This document shows, piece by piece, positions 11,461 through 22,205 of a stretch of 64,000 nucleotides of DNA. A program made the position numbers and the translations under genes. The notes below the pieces were generated by a model that did not search any database, was not told where the DNA came from, and worked only from the letters and a program-made list of their open reading frames with translations. The stretch's first letter is position 1. Every line of letters starts with the position of its first letter. This stretch comes from Lonicera japonica (Eukaryota; Streptophyta; Magnoliopsida; Dipsacales; Caprifoliaceae). The stretch spans positions 63,815,220 to 63,879,219 of the forward strand of contig CM038468.1 in assembly GCA_021464415.1 (NCBI GenBank). The letters run 5' to 3'.

Positions 11461-12400
11461 TTATATATAGATATCACTGGAAATAAGATGTAAAATAGAA
11501 CTGGGAGCTACGTCCAACCAAACAACTTCTGATTGGGCCGTAGTGTGACCTAGCTTAGCTAACAAGTCAGCACAAGCATTAGCGTTCCTAAAAATGTAAT
11601 TAACAGTAAAAAGCCATATATTAGTAAGTAGTTTTTTGCAGTCGAGGATGGTGTTGAGATGAGGATGATCCACATCAGGATACCTGTTGAGGAGATGCAC
11701 AGCTTAAGAAGAGTCTGTTTCAACAATGATTCTGTTACACCCTTTTTCTGCTAGTGCTTGAAGACCGACGTTCAAACTGAGTAATTCCGCATGAAGGGTG
11801 TCATTAATATTGCATTTACCCGTGAAGCCCCATAACCATCTACCGTGGTCATCTCGAAATATACCCCTGTAGGTACATTTCCTGTCACGAAAGCTACCAT
11901 CAACGTTGAGCTTCAAGTACCCTGGAGGAGGTTTGCACCAAATGCCATTAACTGGGTCGGGGACGAGGCCAGTAAAATTATTCATGAAAATCTACATATC
12001 CATGGCATACGTAGATGTCTGCCTACATATCTTTAGAGGAGAGAACTTGGTAGATTCAAACACTTCGGTATTCCTGGCTTTCCAGATGTGCCAAGAGATC
12101 GCAAGAAACAGAAGTATCCAGTCTGTATTTGTTCCTGCTCCAATTCCTGTTCTATCTGCCACATTCAATTTAATCCACTATAAGAGCTTACTGGAGAAAA
12201 ACATATGTCGTTTCGATACCGAAACATAGGAATGCCATACTTACATTGATTTAGTGCAATCCCGAAGAACGTGGATAATGGTTTCAGAAAATTGATTGCA
12301 CCGAGGGCAAAGGTCATTTTTCGATAGGCCGATATGGAGACGGTAGCTATTAGTAAGGAGCTTCTCGTGAATTGCTAGCTATAGCAAGCTAGCTAGGCTC
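11461..12400 (-). pseudogene. 5'-truncated LINE: zinc-finger (zf-RVT) and RNase H-like 3' end
   Basis: Minus strand. From about 12380 a C-x2-C phrase followed by H-V-L-R-D-C (zf-RVT region of plant L1-type LINEs) leads into W-H-I-W-K-A-R-N. At 11985-11461 there is an RNase H-like domain (RVT_3 type) with L-N-V-D-G-S, H-A-E-L-L-S-L, a V-E-T-D-S phrase and N-A-C-A-D-L-L-A-K-L near the end. A TAA at about 11703 and a stop near 12230 break it. The AT-rich (AAT)n-like stretch near 11415-11435 may be its 3' tail. It could alternatively be a free-standing RNase H-like pseudogene. Confidence 0.75.
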
Positions 12401-14195
12401 AATTGCTCTTACGATATTTTCACGTACCTCTTTTCGTGTTAATTAATTAAAGAATAGAATAGTGAAGGGCATATAAATAACATTTCGAGCTCATGAAAAG
12501 TTAGCAATATCCGAGCTCACTACATATCGAAAGAAAGAGGCTTTCCAAGCAGCGACATGTGGCGACAACACAGCGAGAGCGTGACCAACACGCCCAATGG
12601 CTAGATACCAAATGTCCACTACACAACCAATTCCACATTTCTCTCCACTTCCCCCCCCCCCCCCCCGGAACGTGGGAAGTGGGACTTATCACCTTATAAC
12701 AGCTAGTTCCTTGCTATATAAAAAGTCATTTTACACGATCCAGTCCAGACGCACTACAATAATTAGGAACTCCTCAATAAAAGTCACCATCAAATGGTGG
12801 ACGTAAACCAAACCCACTATCCATTAGTTAGGAGAACCATCTTTCACCAAAAATCTGCATGTTGACTTTATTCAAACTTCTTACACTTGTTCATAAATAT
12901 CGTGTGTGAGCAGCATTTCTTGCCCAAAAAATTTGTTGACCTTACAAATAGGTTACTTTCTTCTTCATCAAACCCCTAAAATTAAGTAAACATAAAATAG
13001 TAATCCAATTAATACGCACTGTGAAAACTTAATTGTTCAAATCAAACCATTAATTAATTATATTATATAAGTTGCAATTTGACTCATCAAATGTTGTATC
13101 GGACAATATATGTAGCCGTTTAATTTATACGTACTCGATCTTACTACTACTCCTTACGTGGGAGAAGTTCAAATGTCACATTTAGTTCCTTTATTGGCTT
13201 TGAGGTCATTCATTACCTAATTTCTTTGCAAATTGATTATACATCAACCCTTTTCTCCAACATGTCTTACTCATCGAGGTGTTACTTTATATTTATTGGT
13301 CGAAAATAGTAAGCATTAAAATCGCAAAGTTCCACCAACGTAGTATCCTCACTAGATAATTCAGATAACCAATTTATAACTTTTTTAACAAAGAAAAATA
13401 TTTAAATATAAAAAAATAGAAGATGCAAATCGGACAATTGTTTCATTTCGATTTTATTTTCCAAAGAGAGTAATTTGTAGTAAATCAATTTTCTCATAAT
13501 TAACGAGGATGGCCACATTTCTTTCGTTACACTCCCCCTAAGTATTGTCTAGAAAAAATTGTAAAGGACAAGATCGAAGCTCGATCACGTACGTCATGAT
13601 CAACTGAAATAGCGAGTCTAAGAAGTCTAGTATTTCTATATTACCATTTTCAGTGTGTTCAAGATGTCAACAGGGATAATAGAGTGGCCAAATGTCTACC
13701 TATCTTAGGTTTAGAAAACCAGATTCAATTGGGAGCTCCCTAGGTTGAGTTCTGGCATACGCAAAATCTCTGGTATTGAGCAGCTAGCATCCTCCGCGAG
13801 ACAAATTAGTCAAGGTGCTCGAAATTTAGCCCAAAAATGTCCTCTAGCATAAACTTACACCAAGACCTTTAGCCACACAATGCGCAGGAACATACGCAAT
13901 ATTTTTATTGAGGGCGTACAAACATAAATGTCTATAATTCTCACTCAAAGACCTTGTCAATTACAAGAATATATGTATGTATATATATATGAGAAAATAG
14001 TATGCATACTAATAGGGTGCCAATGTACTCCATATGGATAATCAAAGAAGACACGTGGATTACCAAGTAAACGTGTATTATGATATGGCAAGAGGCATCA
14101 ACGAGGTCTGATTATTAGGTTCTGCTTAATGAAACGGGAAATCATTTTCAAGCATGGTCCGACAAATCTGTACCAACGAGCTAAGTATAGCCCTG
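12401..14195. other. Intergenic AT-rich DNA
   Basis: No gene can be supported. There is a C-run at about 12650-12666, and short TA repeats at 13979-13990. At about 13660-13800 the + strand contains N-R-V-A-K-C-L followed by W-Y and a hydrophobic tail, which vaguely resembles the end of a LINE RNase H domain, but stops break it. Everything else is unremarkable. Confidence 0.4.
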
Positions 14196-14279
14196 GGCTA
14201 AACCTGTCAATGGGTTATGTCGAGTCGTGTTTGTGTCGGGTCTATTGATGTATGTCGATAAACTTAAAAGAAATTTTAA

Positions 14280-14723
14280 GTTTTAGAAGCTAGACTTACA
14301 GAAGAAATTGCTTCTAGGCAAGACTCAGAAAATATAAATGTGCTTGAATTAAAAAAATATATTGCAACAACACACAGTTCTTTAAAGGAGAACACTAAGA
14401 CTATAAATAAAGAATTATACATTAAATTGTATAAAGACCAGTTGACTCTTAGGGAAACCCTTATTAGCCAAATTAAAAGACAAAATGATTACTCAGAATC
14501 ATTAGAAAGAATTGAGAAAAAAATTGAACAGAAGCAAGAAACCACTTGTAAGTTCAAAGAAACTCCATCCATCGTAATAAAAGAAGAATCTTCAATAGGA
14601 AGAATTAAAAACAATGGGTTAAATAAGACTAGAAAAATAGCTAGCCTCACCCCTAACATTAGACATCAAAATATGATGATCCAAAGAGTTAGAGACTCCT
14701 CTTCCAACATAAGAACATGGTGA
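14280..14723 (+). pseudogene. Pararetrovirus ORF2-like coiled-coil protein, 5' end missing
   Basis: Open from 14280 to the TGA at 14721-14723 (about 147 codons) with no ATG near the start; the first usable codon would be GTG at 14340. The product is rich in Lys, Glu, Ile and Leu, with heptad-like spacing through the first two thirds and a basic C-terminus (about the last 40 residues). This suits the small virion-associated, nucleic-acid-binding protein encoded just before the polyprotein in badna- and tungroviruses. The following polyprotein N-terminus continues in the same frame after one TGA, whereas an ATG (14717) overlapping this stop lies in another frame. The missing start is explained if integration broke the circle here. 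Confidence 0.6.
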
Positions 14724-15470
14724 AGAAAAAGAAATATTTCACACTCACTTCAATGGAAGGAATTGGGAGAAATGGACTGGAAATATGCAGAAGAATCCAT
14801 AAGTAATGGACAGCTTCCTCCAGTTAAATACATAGACTTGTTCCGAGAAGGAGCTATCCCTAAGACCCCTAGCTACAACATGACTTATTGTAGTAAGAAT
14901 CATATCCTCGAAAAGAATTATACAGAAATTCAAATATTTAAACCAGACTGGTTAAGATCAAGAGGAACAGATAGGACTTTTTAATTCCTAACCTTTGGAC
15001 CCTTACAAGCAAGAATCCAAGGAATTCATAGACCACAGAATGGAGTTAACATCCTTTGTTGCTTAGTTGACAAAAGATGGAAAGATTTCCAGAAAAGCTT
15101 AGTTTGAATAGCCTAATTAGAGATGTTAGATAATATAGAATACTTCAATGTCACTCCGGCATTTACGATATATGTACCAACAGCTAAACACTTTAAGCTA
15201 ATCTTATACGCTACAGGCTATGAAGATTACGTGTTACCAGACGCAAACATTAACATAGAATATCAAAGCTATATTCAGTTTTTCCATAAAGCATTCGAAA
15301 GAATGCAACCAAGCATTCCACAAGGAAGAGTGAATGAAAAAATCCTTGTTAGAATGAATACTTCAGACTTTAATAATACATACAGTATAAAAAATACTGG
15401 ACCGATGAAAGAACATGCTAAGACTCTCTGACAACTGCAAGAATTCCAAGAAATAAAGCTGTACAGAACG
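14724..15470 (+). pseudogene. Pararetrovirus polyprotein, N-terminal/movement-protein-like part
   Basis: One frame runs from 14724 with stops at 14982-14984, 15105-15107, 15114-15116 and 15429-15431. Between them are readable pieces containing F-G-P-L-Q-A-R-I and L-V-D-K-R-W near 14994-15080. This N-terminal portion is where badna/tungrovirus polyproteins carry the cell-to-cell movement domain. I assign it by position and general character, without a diagnostic residue I can point to. The frame then shifts at about 15475-15482. Confidence 0.6.
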
Positions 15471-15474
15471 AGCC

Positions 15475-16090
15475 TTTATATATTGCCCAAGATAATATCA
15501 CAGGCAATATTAATATACAGTTTGCTCCTCCAAAGTTTAAGGCAAAGAGCATTAAAACAGAAGAATCAAGATTTAGAAACATGGGAGATTCAGCAATGGA
15601 TGATCCTTCAGAAGGAGAATGTAGTAATGCTAGCACTGCTAGAATATTACAACATGCTCCAAATTATAAACCAAGAAAATCTATAGACAATCATGATATT
15701 TTGTATGAGAAGGCCAGAATCCAAAATCTTGGACATGACCTAACAGAACAAGAAAGAGACATATACAAAAATAATCTTGAAATAAGTAAATCAACTAGAT
15801 ACAACCTAATGATATCTAGTGAATTTATAAAAGACTTAAGAAATTCTCAAGACACAAAGGAGCTCCTAAGAAAATTAAGACTCCAAAAAGAAGATGAGCA
15901 ACAACAATTGTTTTCAGTTGCTACAGCAATCCCAAGAGGAAACAATGTTAAGACATGAGAGGCTTCGAGAAGCAGGTTCAATCTATTTGAAACTCCTGCA
16001 ACTATAAATATTCCTATTTATAGTGACAGTATTATTAAGACTAAACCAGACTATGTCAAAGGATTACCCACGACAGCCATAGACTTCTAA
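15475..16090 (+). pseudogene. Pararetrovirus polyprotein, linker between movement and coat regions
   Basis: A frame different from the preceding part is open to TGA 15956-15958, then to TAA 16088-16090. The product is charged, with a Glu/Gln-rich stretch near 15880-15910. It has no recognised domain. Its place between movement-like and coat regions matches the poorly conserved linker of badna/tungrovirus polyproteins. Confidence 0.5.
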
Positions 16091-17310
16091 AGTATAAAGA
16101 ATATGGTTTCAGTAGCCATTAACCCAGTAGGTATCTACCTAAACTTAGACAATGTACAAGATAGAAAGAATGCCTTAAAGGAATGGCAAGATCAGATGCA
16201 CATGTGCTTTGCGTCCAACGAAAGTTGGGATGCAGAATCATGTAGAAGATATGCTAAGCAATCTCTAAAAGGAATTGCAAAAAACTATTTAGATAGTTTA
16301 AGAACGGCAACAGATGAATCTATTACAGCTAAACTAGCAAGGTTCAATGAGACAAGAGACCAGATATCTGTAAATGGGTATGTACAACTCTTTACAACTG
16401 AATTCATTGGAGCAAGCCACCTTGCCCAAGAATCAGAAGTAGATGTAGCAAAACTAAGTTATCATTACTTAGTATAGGCAGTTTAGACAAGATCAATGAA
16501 TATAGTAATAACTATGAAATATTGTACTATCAGATAAAGGAGTTTACCACAACTCTTAAAGACGAGTATTTTAGAAAACTCTCAGCTATCGAACACCTTC
16601 TTATTAATGAATATAAAAAGTGGCCTGGAGTTAATAATACTAAAGAAGACACTCTTAGTGAAAGAATAGATTTCGTCAAAGACTACATTATAGCTAAAAG
16701 ACGCGAGAAAGCACAAGACGCTTTGATCAAAAAGACATTTAAAAATATGCCTTCAATCAAAGATGAAAGAGACATAACACCTATCCAATGGGGATGTGGA
16801 AGAAGTACTTCCAAAAGCCATAAAAAGAAATATTGGAAACAGACTTTCAAAGCTGCGATTAATACAGACTCCAATAGTAAAAAATACAAATTCAGAAAAT
16901 CGACTAGCTTTAGAAATCCAAATAAGGGAAAGAAATTATTTCCTAGAAGGAGATATTTCAAGAAAAATTCAAACACCAGAAAGAAAGTGCATAATTATAG
17001 AAAAGGCGAAGATAAGAAACTAACAACCTACAATTCAAAAAATGAATGTTAGGTATGTGGAAAGACGGGACATTTCGCTAGAAACTGTTCTAAAAGAGAG
17101 AACAAAGAAATAAAACCTAGCGTTAGACTTGTAGAAGTCATGCTTACCCAAGCTGACTCACAAGACTTAAACCTCATATATAATATTGAGTTATCAGACT
17201 TTGAAGTAGATGACAATGCCAGTGTATATAGTGTATACACAACTGAGCCAGATACCAAATCTTCTTCTTCTGAAGAAGAAGAAGAAGAAGAAGAAGAAGA
17301 AAAAAAAAAT
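16091..17310 (+). pseudogene. Pararetrovirus coat protein region with CCHC zinc knuckle
   Basis: The first piece (16103-16477) ends at TAG 16475-16477. A frameshift moves reading to another frame at 16480-17052, which is Lys/Arg-rich before the knuckle. The knuckle occupies 17047-17088 with spacing C-x2-C-x4-H-x4-C, but the second position is a TAG codon, so the knuckle is interrupted in frame. An acidic Ser/Glu tract encoded by (GAA)n follows at 17262-17301, and TAA ends it at 17308-17310. Coat proteins of this family encapsidate DNA and bind nucleic acid through the knuckle. The indel-prone GAA tract is near the next frame change. Confidence 0.75.
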
Positions 17311-17800
17311 TAAAGAATATTTTGTCATCACCACAATTGATGATGATGATGAACCAATAGAAGAAGCTATTTATCTAGACTATGAAAAAGCCATTTACTG
17401 CTGTAATTTAACAAATGTGTGGTGACCTTCTCAACCAGAGAAAATGGTTAGAATACCTCAGTGCTACACGAATCCAAGCCATAGGTGTAAATTTAAAATA
17501 AAATGTAGCCCTGCAGACTTCACTTGTGATTATTGTTTTACAACAATATCACTTGAATTATTCATGGTATGCACTACATGCAAACTCCATTACCATGAAG
17601 ATTGTTGGAGACAAGAATTCCGTACTATGTACAAAAATAAGTATGATCACATACTAGACATAGACATAGATAAATACTATCAAGAAATTGATACAAATAG
17701 ACTTAGAAAAATTAAGGAGGGAAAGAGAAAATTAGACGAATGCCCTCCTAAGACAATTCCTGATATTCCAAATCCCTTAAAAAGAATTGAAATCAGATAA
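17311..17800 (+). pseudogene. Second Cys-rich cluster of the pararetrovirus polyprotein
   Basis: In the frame used after the GAA tract, residues encoded at 17525-17605 have the spacing C-x2-C-x11-C-x2-C-x4-H-x2-C. Badnaviruses and rice tungro bacilliform virus share a second cluster C-x2-C-x11-C-x2-C-x4-C-x2-C. Here the fifth ligand is His, still a plausible zinc ligand. Stops at 17423-17425 (TGA) and 17798-17800 (TAA) bound the piece. This is the strongest single marker tying the element to the badna/tungro group within Caulimoviridae. Confidence 0.75.
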
Positions 17801-17859
17801 CAGAATAATCTAGGAGTCCTTGCTAAAGGAGTTTTTATAAGCTTCATTGAAAAAAAATC

Positions 17860-18531
17860 CTTAATCCAGACTACCCTAGACTACTCTCTGCTATAATTGA
17901 TACCGGTTGTACTACCAGTATCTGTAAATCAAATGCATTTCCAGATGAGTATTATAGACCTAGGAAACAACTTATCTCCGGACGAGTTGCTAATGGAGAT
18001 TATTTTGAACTTCCAATATATACTATTCCTATTTATTTTTAAATAGGAAAAAATGAATTTATACATGAATTTTATGTCATGGATCTACCTTGTAAATTCA
18101 CAGAAAATCTTTTAATCGGAAATGATTTCCTTCGAAAGACTCAGCCTTTTGCTAAATATGATGATAAAATAGAATTGTCTCATATAAGCAAATTCGATAT
18201 CCAGACTATGCTCATATCTAAAGACCGAGCATTTGACCTCATGCAAGTCAAACCTTCATGGGTCTCCCCTCAGAGTTCTACAGCTAAGTGTGGTGCAATA
18301 GAGGAAATTACTACCCCTCTTAAACACAAATGCACTTGTCCAGACAAAAAATGTTATAAACAGATAACATTAATCCAACAAGAAATTGTTGATCAGATTA
18401 GACACCATCTATTGGCAGTCCAAGAAGTGAGAAAGAGAAAAAAGATAGACGTTAGATCCTTAGAAGTAGAAAAGGATAAGATCAAGGAATTAACAATTCC
18501 TACGACTGGAGAAAATCCTATAGAAAAATGA
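17860..18531 (+). pseudogene. Pararetrovirus aspartic protease region
   Basis: The D-T-G active-site triplet is encoded at 17899-17907, preceded by I-I. Downstream, L-L-I-G-N-D-F-L near 18106-18130 matches the conserved C-terminal part of retropepsins. TAA at 18040-18042 interrupts the domain, and TGA at 18529-18531 ends the open piece. The frame changes from the preceding Cys cluster within the A-run near 17850-17858. The protease would cleave the polyprotein. Downstream is a Cys/Lys-rich linker leading to RT. Confidence 0.75.
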
Positions 18532-18669
18532 GAAAAAGATAAGGCATATTGCCAGATTATACCCATAAACCCAGACACCACCATAAATGGAGGCACATAT
18601 AAGAAAGGATATTCCCAGAAAGATAGAAGAATTTTAAACATAAATAAACAGTCTACTTAAGGGTGGAAT

Positions 18670-19286
18670 GATTCAAGAAAGCATTAGTAAATATAATAGC
18701 CTTGCCTTTTATGTTGAAAATGAATCAAAAAAGAAATGAGAAAAAAAAACGAATGGTATTAGACTATAGAGCTCTCAATAAAAATTGTGAGTTTGATTCA
18801 TATAAAATACCAGATAAGAATAATCTTATTAGTCTTATCGAAAATAGAAAGATATTTAGCAAATTTGATTGTAAGTCCGAATTCTGGCAGATCAAAATGC
18901 ATCCAGACTCCATAGCGTGGATAGCTTTTAGCGTACCACAAGGAAAGTATGAGTGGCTAGTTATGCCATTTGGATACAAAAATGCACCACAAGTCTTCCA
19001 ACGAATAATAGACGGCATTTTTAGAAAGTATTCAGAATTTTGCTTAGTATACATCGACGATGTATTAATTGCAAGTCATACGGAAGAAGACCATATAAAA
19101 CATCTTAGAATAATAATAGCCGAATTTGATAATCATGGTATTATTATTTCCCATAAAAAGATGCTTCTATTTGAAGAAGAAATAGACTTTATAGAAGTCC
19201 ATATAAGACATGGAAAAATATCTCCTTTAGACCACATTACTAGAAAGATTTTAGACTTTTCAGACAAGATTAATGACAAAAAATAA
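18670..19286 (+). pseudogene. Pararetrovirus reverse transcriptase
   Basis: One open piece (18702-19283) contains D-Y-R-A-L-N near the start, F-S-K-F-D-C-K, W-Q-I-K-M, a V-M-P-F-G box and the catalytic Y-I-D-D at 19050-19061. The spacing of the boxes is normal for Caulimoviridae RT, which copies pregenomic RNA into DNA. A TAA at 19284-19286 separates it from RNase H in the same frame. The upstream junction near 18660-18700 has a stop and a frame change. The intact catalytic box means decay of this domain is by nonsense rather than by substitution. Confidence 0.85.
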
Positions 19287-19962
19287 TTACAAAGCTTTCT
19301 TGGATTGCTTAATTGTGCCACAGACTACCTTAAGGATTTAGCCGAAAAAAGAAGAAGTCCTACCGCTAAATTAAAAGGAACCGAAAAAACCAATCCATTG
19401 AATTGGACAAAAGACGACACGGATATAATGATTAAATTAAAAGAAGAAGTCAAAAATATCCCTGGACTAGAGATGCCTAATGCAGAGGACATCTTCATAG
19501 TAGAAACAGATGCTCCAAATAAACAATGATGTGCAATCTACTATGCTTTAGATTATCAGACTAAAAAAAAGAAGTTGTGTAAATACAGCTCAGGGACATT
19601 TACTGATCCCGAAACAAGATACACAACCCACGAGAAAGAAATTCTCGCTATTGTAAGAGCAATAGAAAAATATATGCTCTTTTTAAGACCTAAACACTTT
19701 ACAGTGTATACAGACTCTAGTTATGCAGTAGGATTTAGAGACCTAAATCTAAATAGATCAAAGACTAATTAGATGGCAACAGTCTCTTAGTGATTATGAT
19801 TTTAGCATAATTCATATTAAGGGAAAAAAGAACACAGTTCCTGATATTATTTTAAGAGAACCTGTATTTGCCGAAAATTTAATAATATGTTTCATGATAT
19901 TTATAGATAAGCAAACTAGACCAATGGAGACAGGAGGAAGCTCCAGCAGAAAACCAGATTAA
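19287..19962 (+). pseudogene. Pararetrovirus RNase H and polyprotein C-terminus
   Basis: The same frame as RT runs to TGA 19527-19529 and then on to about 19725. The phrases E-T-D-A, Y-S-S-G-T-F, T-H-E-K-E-I-L-A-I and Y-T-D-S-S-Y include two of the catalytic Asp positions and the Glu position of RNase H. A small indel at about 19725-19745 changes frame. The tail, H-I-K-G-K-K-N-T-V-P-D near 19813-19846, closes the domain, and a TAA ends the polyprotein at 19960-19962. Confidence 0.75.
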
Positions 19963-20036
19963 TCGACCAGGTTGAAGTCACCAGGTACCTACAAGGTGCG
20001 TATGACCCTCAGACCCAGACCAGCGATAGAAACAAG

Positions 20037-21254
20037 ATGAAGATGCCTAGACCTATTCTAGAAAATCTAGATGATATGCTCATTCCTCCAGGAAAAATGA
20101 GTGAAGAGATTTGCAGGCAAAACAAGATCATCGGAGGAATGTTCTTCCCCGAGTACAGACCATACCAGAGATTTCCAGATTTAGTTAAATTCAGAAGAGA
20201 ATTTACTAAGGAAACTCTCACTCTCATAGATGCTCTATGGTGGAACAATTCCAACAACCTTAAAATAGAGTTCAGACAAAATTTGGTTACAACAGCCAGA
20301 TTTATGAGGATGCAGTGGCTCGCTATCTCCCAGATAAATCCAGCTCCTCCCAAAAATTTAATAGAAGCTCCTAGACCCAAAGAAATGACCTATACTATAG
20401 CAACATGTCAAATGGTGCCACCAAAAGAAAACAAGAAGAATGATCTTGTTTACGAGAAAAAGAGGTTCTCCATCAATCTTCTTACCCCGTTGAGAAAGGA
20501 ACGAAAGGTAGAAAATAATGAGACAATGAACCTAAATTCAGACATTTCTGAAACCCTAAAAGAAATGAGTAATTATCTCTTTAACAGAACAATCCCAGGG
20601 CATGCCTCATTCATCAAAGGATTCTGTGAAGAGATGCCTCAGATAAACTTTTGGGGAGAGACAGACATTCCAGTAGAGCTCTTGGCTAACCAAGGACTCA
20701 TTGGACAAATTCTCGTGCAGAATACTACAAACGCAGATTGTTTTGGCGAAAAAGTAGCCAATTACATCGAGATAGTTAAAGAATACCTTCCCCTCTATTT
20801 AAAAAATTATTTTATTGGGCCCGAAGCCGGGTTCAACCAAAAGATTGGAGGATTCCAGCTCGTCCGGCTCTCAGAAGAGCCATGCCTAGACGTAGAACGA
20901 CTTTGTTCAGCCGAACTCGATCCCATTAAAGGTAGATAGAATCCCACGGCCTTAAAGGTTAATAGGTCCTTAGGAATTCTAAGGATTATGGAAGAACTTT
21001 TAAGCGAAGAAAAATGGTACACAGTATGCCAAGAAGAAGATATAATCATCCAAGCGCAGGAACCCTTTGGATGAAGGATGACTAGAGGACAGACCAAGGG
21101 CACGGAGGTAATAATACCAGCTGCCACCTCCAATATCGCCAACATAGAAGAATATTGGAGCACCATTAAAGGCTCCACCCAGATGTACCAGCAAGGCATC
21201 ACTAGTAGGGCATCCAGCCCAAACGACTACATCAAGGTAACGACCAACGACTAG
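20037..21254 (+). pseudogene. Pararetrovirus ORF4-like protein of about 405 codons
   Basis: Starting at the first ATG (20037), the frame runs 300 codons to TAG 20937-20939. It then continues readable in the same frame past TGA 21072-21074 to TAG 21252-21254. The product is hydrophilic at the N-terminus, with aromatic-rich patches (F-P-E-Y-R-P-Y; L-W-W-N-N) and a hydrophobic middle (about 20640-20830). I see no known domain. Tungroviruses carry a similar-sized ORF after the polyprotein (P46 in rice tungro bacilliform virus, made from a spliced RNA); badnaviruses mostly do not. Homology to P46 is an inference from position and size. Confidence 0.6.
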
Positions 21255-21636
21255 TGACGCAAAGAAAGGAGAATGAGACATCAGCTTACGAAGAAACATA
21301 AGCAATGACGACTCGGAGATATCATCTTATAAAGAAACGTAAGCAATGACGACTCTTAGACTTGTAATTATTAAGACAGACCAGACGAATCTTTTAAAGT
21401 TGTAATTTTTTGTTTTTACTTTGTAAAAAGACTATTACATTACTATGCATTCACATGACGATGGGGTCTATGATAGCAGCACCCGATATGTATTATTGTG
21501 TGTGATTGTCTGTTTAGTGTGTCGGCAGCCTCCTTCACTCTTTATTCGCCGAAAGGCGTCTAAAGCTGTGGGGTATGCCTAATCAACCGGATAGCTTTTA
21601 GAAGCCGATAGAAGGTTAGGGAGTTTGTATCTCCTC
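21255..21636 (+). promoter_or_regulatory. Upstream promoter region with repeated TGACG motifs
   Basis: Four TGACG pentamers occur, at 21255-21259, 21306-21310, 21347-21351 and 21456-21460. Two of them lie in a 41-bp direct repeat around AAGCAATGACGACTC. TGACG is the core of the as-1 type element bound by TGA/bZIP factors in caulimovirid promoters. The spacing to the TATA box (about 180-380 bp) is reasonable for activators. Confidence 0.5.
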
Positions 21637-21643
21637 TATATAA
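21637..21643 (+). promoter_or_regulatory. TATA box of the pararetrovirus promoter
   Basis: TATATAA in the context CTCTATATAAGG lies in the intergenic region between ORF4 and ORF1, the place where Caulimoviridae start their terminally redundant pregenomic RNA. A start site about 30 bp downstream (near 21670) is expected. Confidence 0.65.
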
Positions 21644-21781
21644 GGAAAGTTAGTTTTCATTTGTAAGTACGAGTTTTTTCATTCACAGCTTAGACTAGTT
21701 TATTCTACAGAGCATAAGTGAGTAAAGCTTTCTTTAGTTACCAAAAGGAAAGCGTGTAGTTTGTAATAATAATATTTCTTG

Positions 21782-21787
21782 AATAAA
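21782..21787 (+). terminator. AATAAA poly(A) signal downstream of the viral TATA box
   Basis: AATAAA lies about 140 bp after the TATA box. Pararetroviruses place the signal shortly after their own start site, so it is skipped on the first pass and used on the second, giving terminal redundancy. The spacing fits. Confidence 0.5.
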
Positions 21788-21789
21788 AT

Positions 21790-22205
21790 TATGTTTCTCC
21801 TTCAGTACAACTTCCATTGATCTCTGAGCTCTGCTTATTTTTTTCCAAAAAATAGACATGTCTCTTTGCGGGTTCCCCATAAGAATCCTTCTCCGTGATT
21901 CATACAAGATCGGTGAGTGGCCGGTTTTGGGTTGTTGCTGGCAGGTGCCGCAGCCGTAAGCCGTTAGCAAGGGTGCGTTAGGCGTAGGCAGAAAACGAAC
22001 GACCAATCCTTTAAAAGTGGATGAATAGTGAGAACAAACGTAGAAAAGACATAACAGACCACAAACGGAAAAAGAAGGCAAGAAAGGCGATCGGAAGCAA
22101 GGTGGACTAGAAGTTTTATTCAGGTATATTATTGTTTAAACTATTTGTGAGTACTTATTGCTAGCTAAATATTTATAACAAAGAAAATTAGCACATAATT
22201 AATTT
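21790..22205 (+). other. Pararetrovirus leader region
   Basis: The stretch between the presumed RNA start and ORF1 holds no long frame. I looked for the tRNA-Met primer-binding site (TGGTATCAGAGC-like) here and elsewhere in the element and found none, so it is mutated beyond recognition or lost. Confidence 0.45.

Noticed and set aside
20807..21305. Minus-strand frames of 131 and 101 codons
   Set aside because: They lie opposite the ORF4-like reading and show no recognisable domain. They are shadows.
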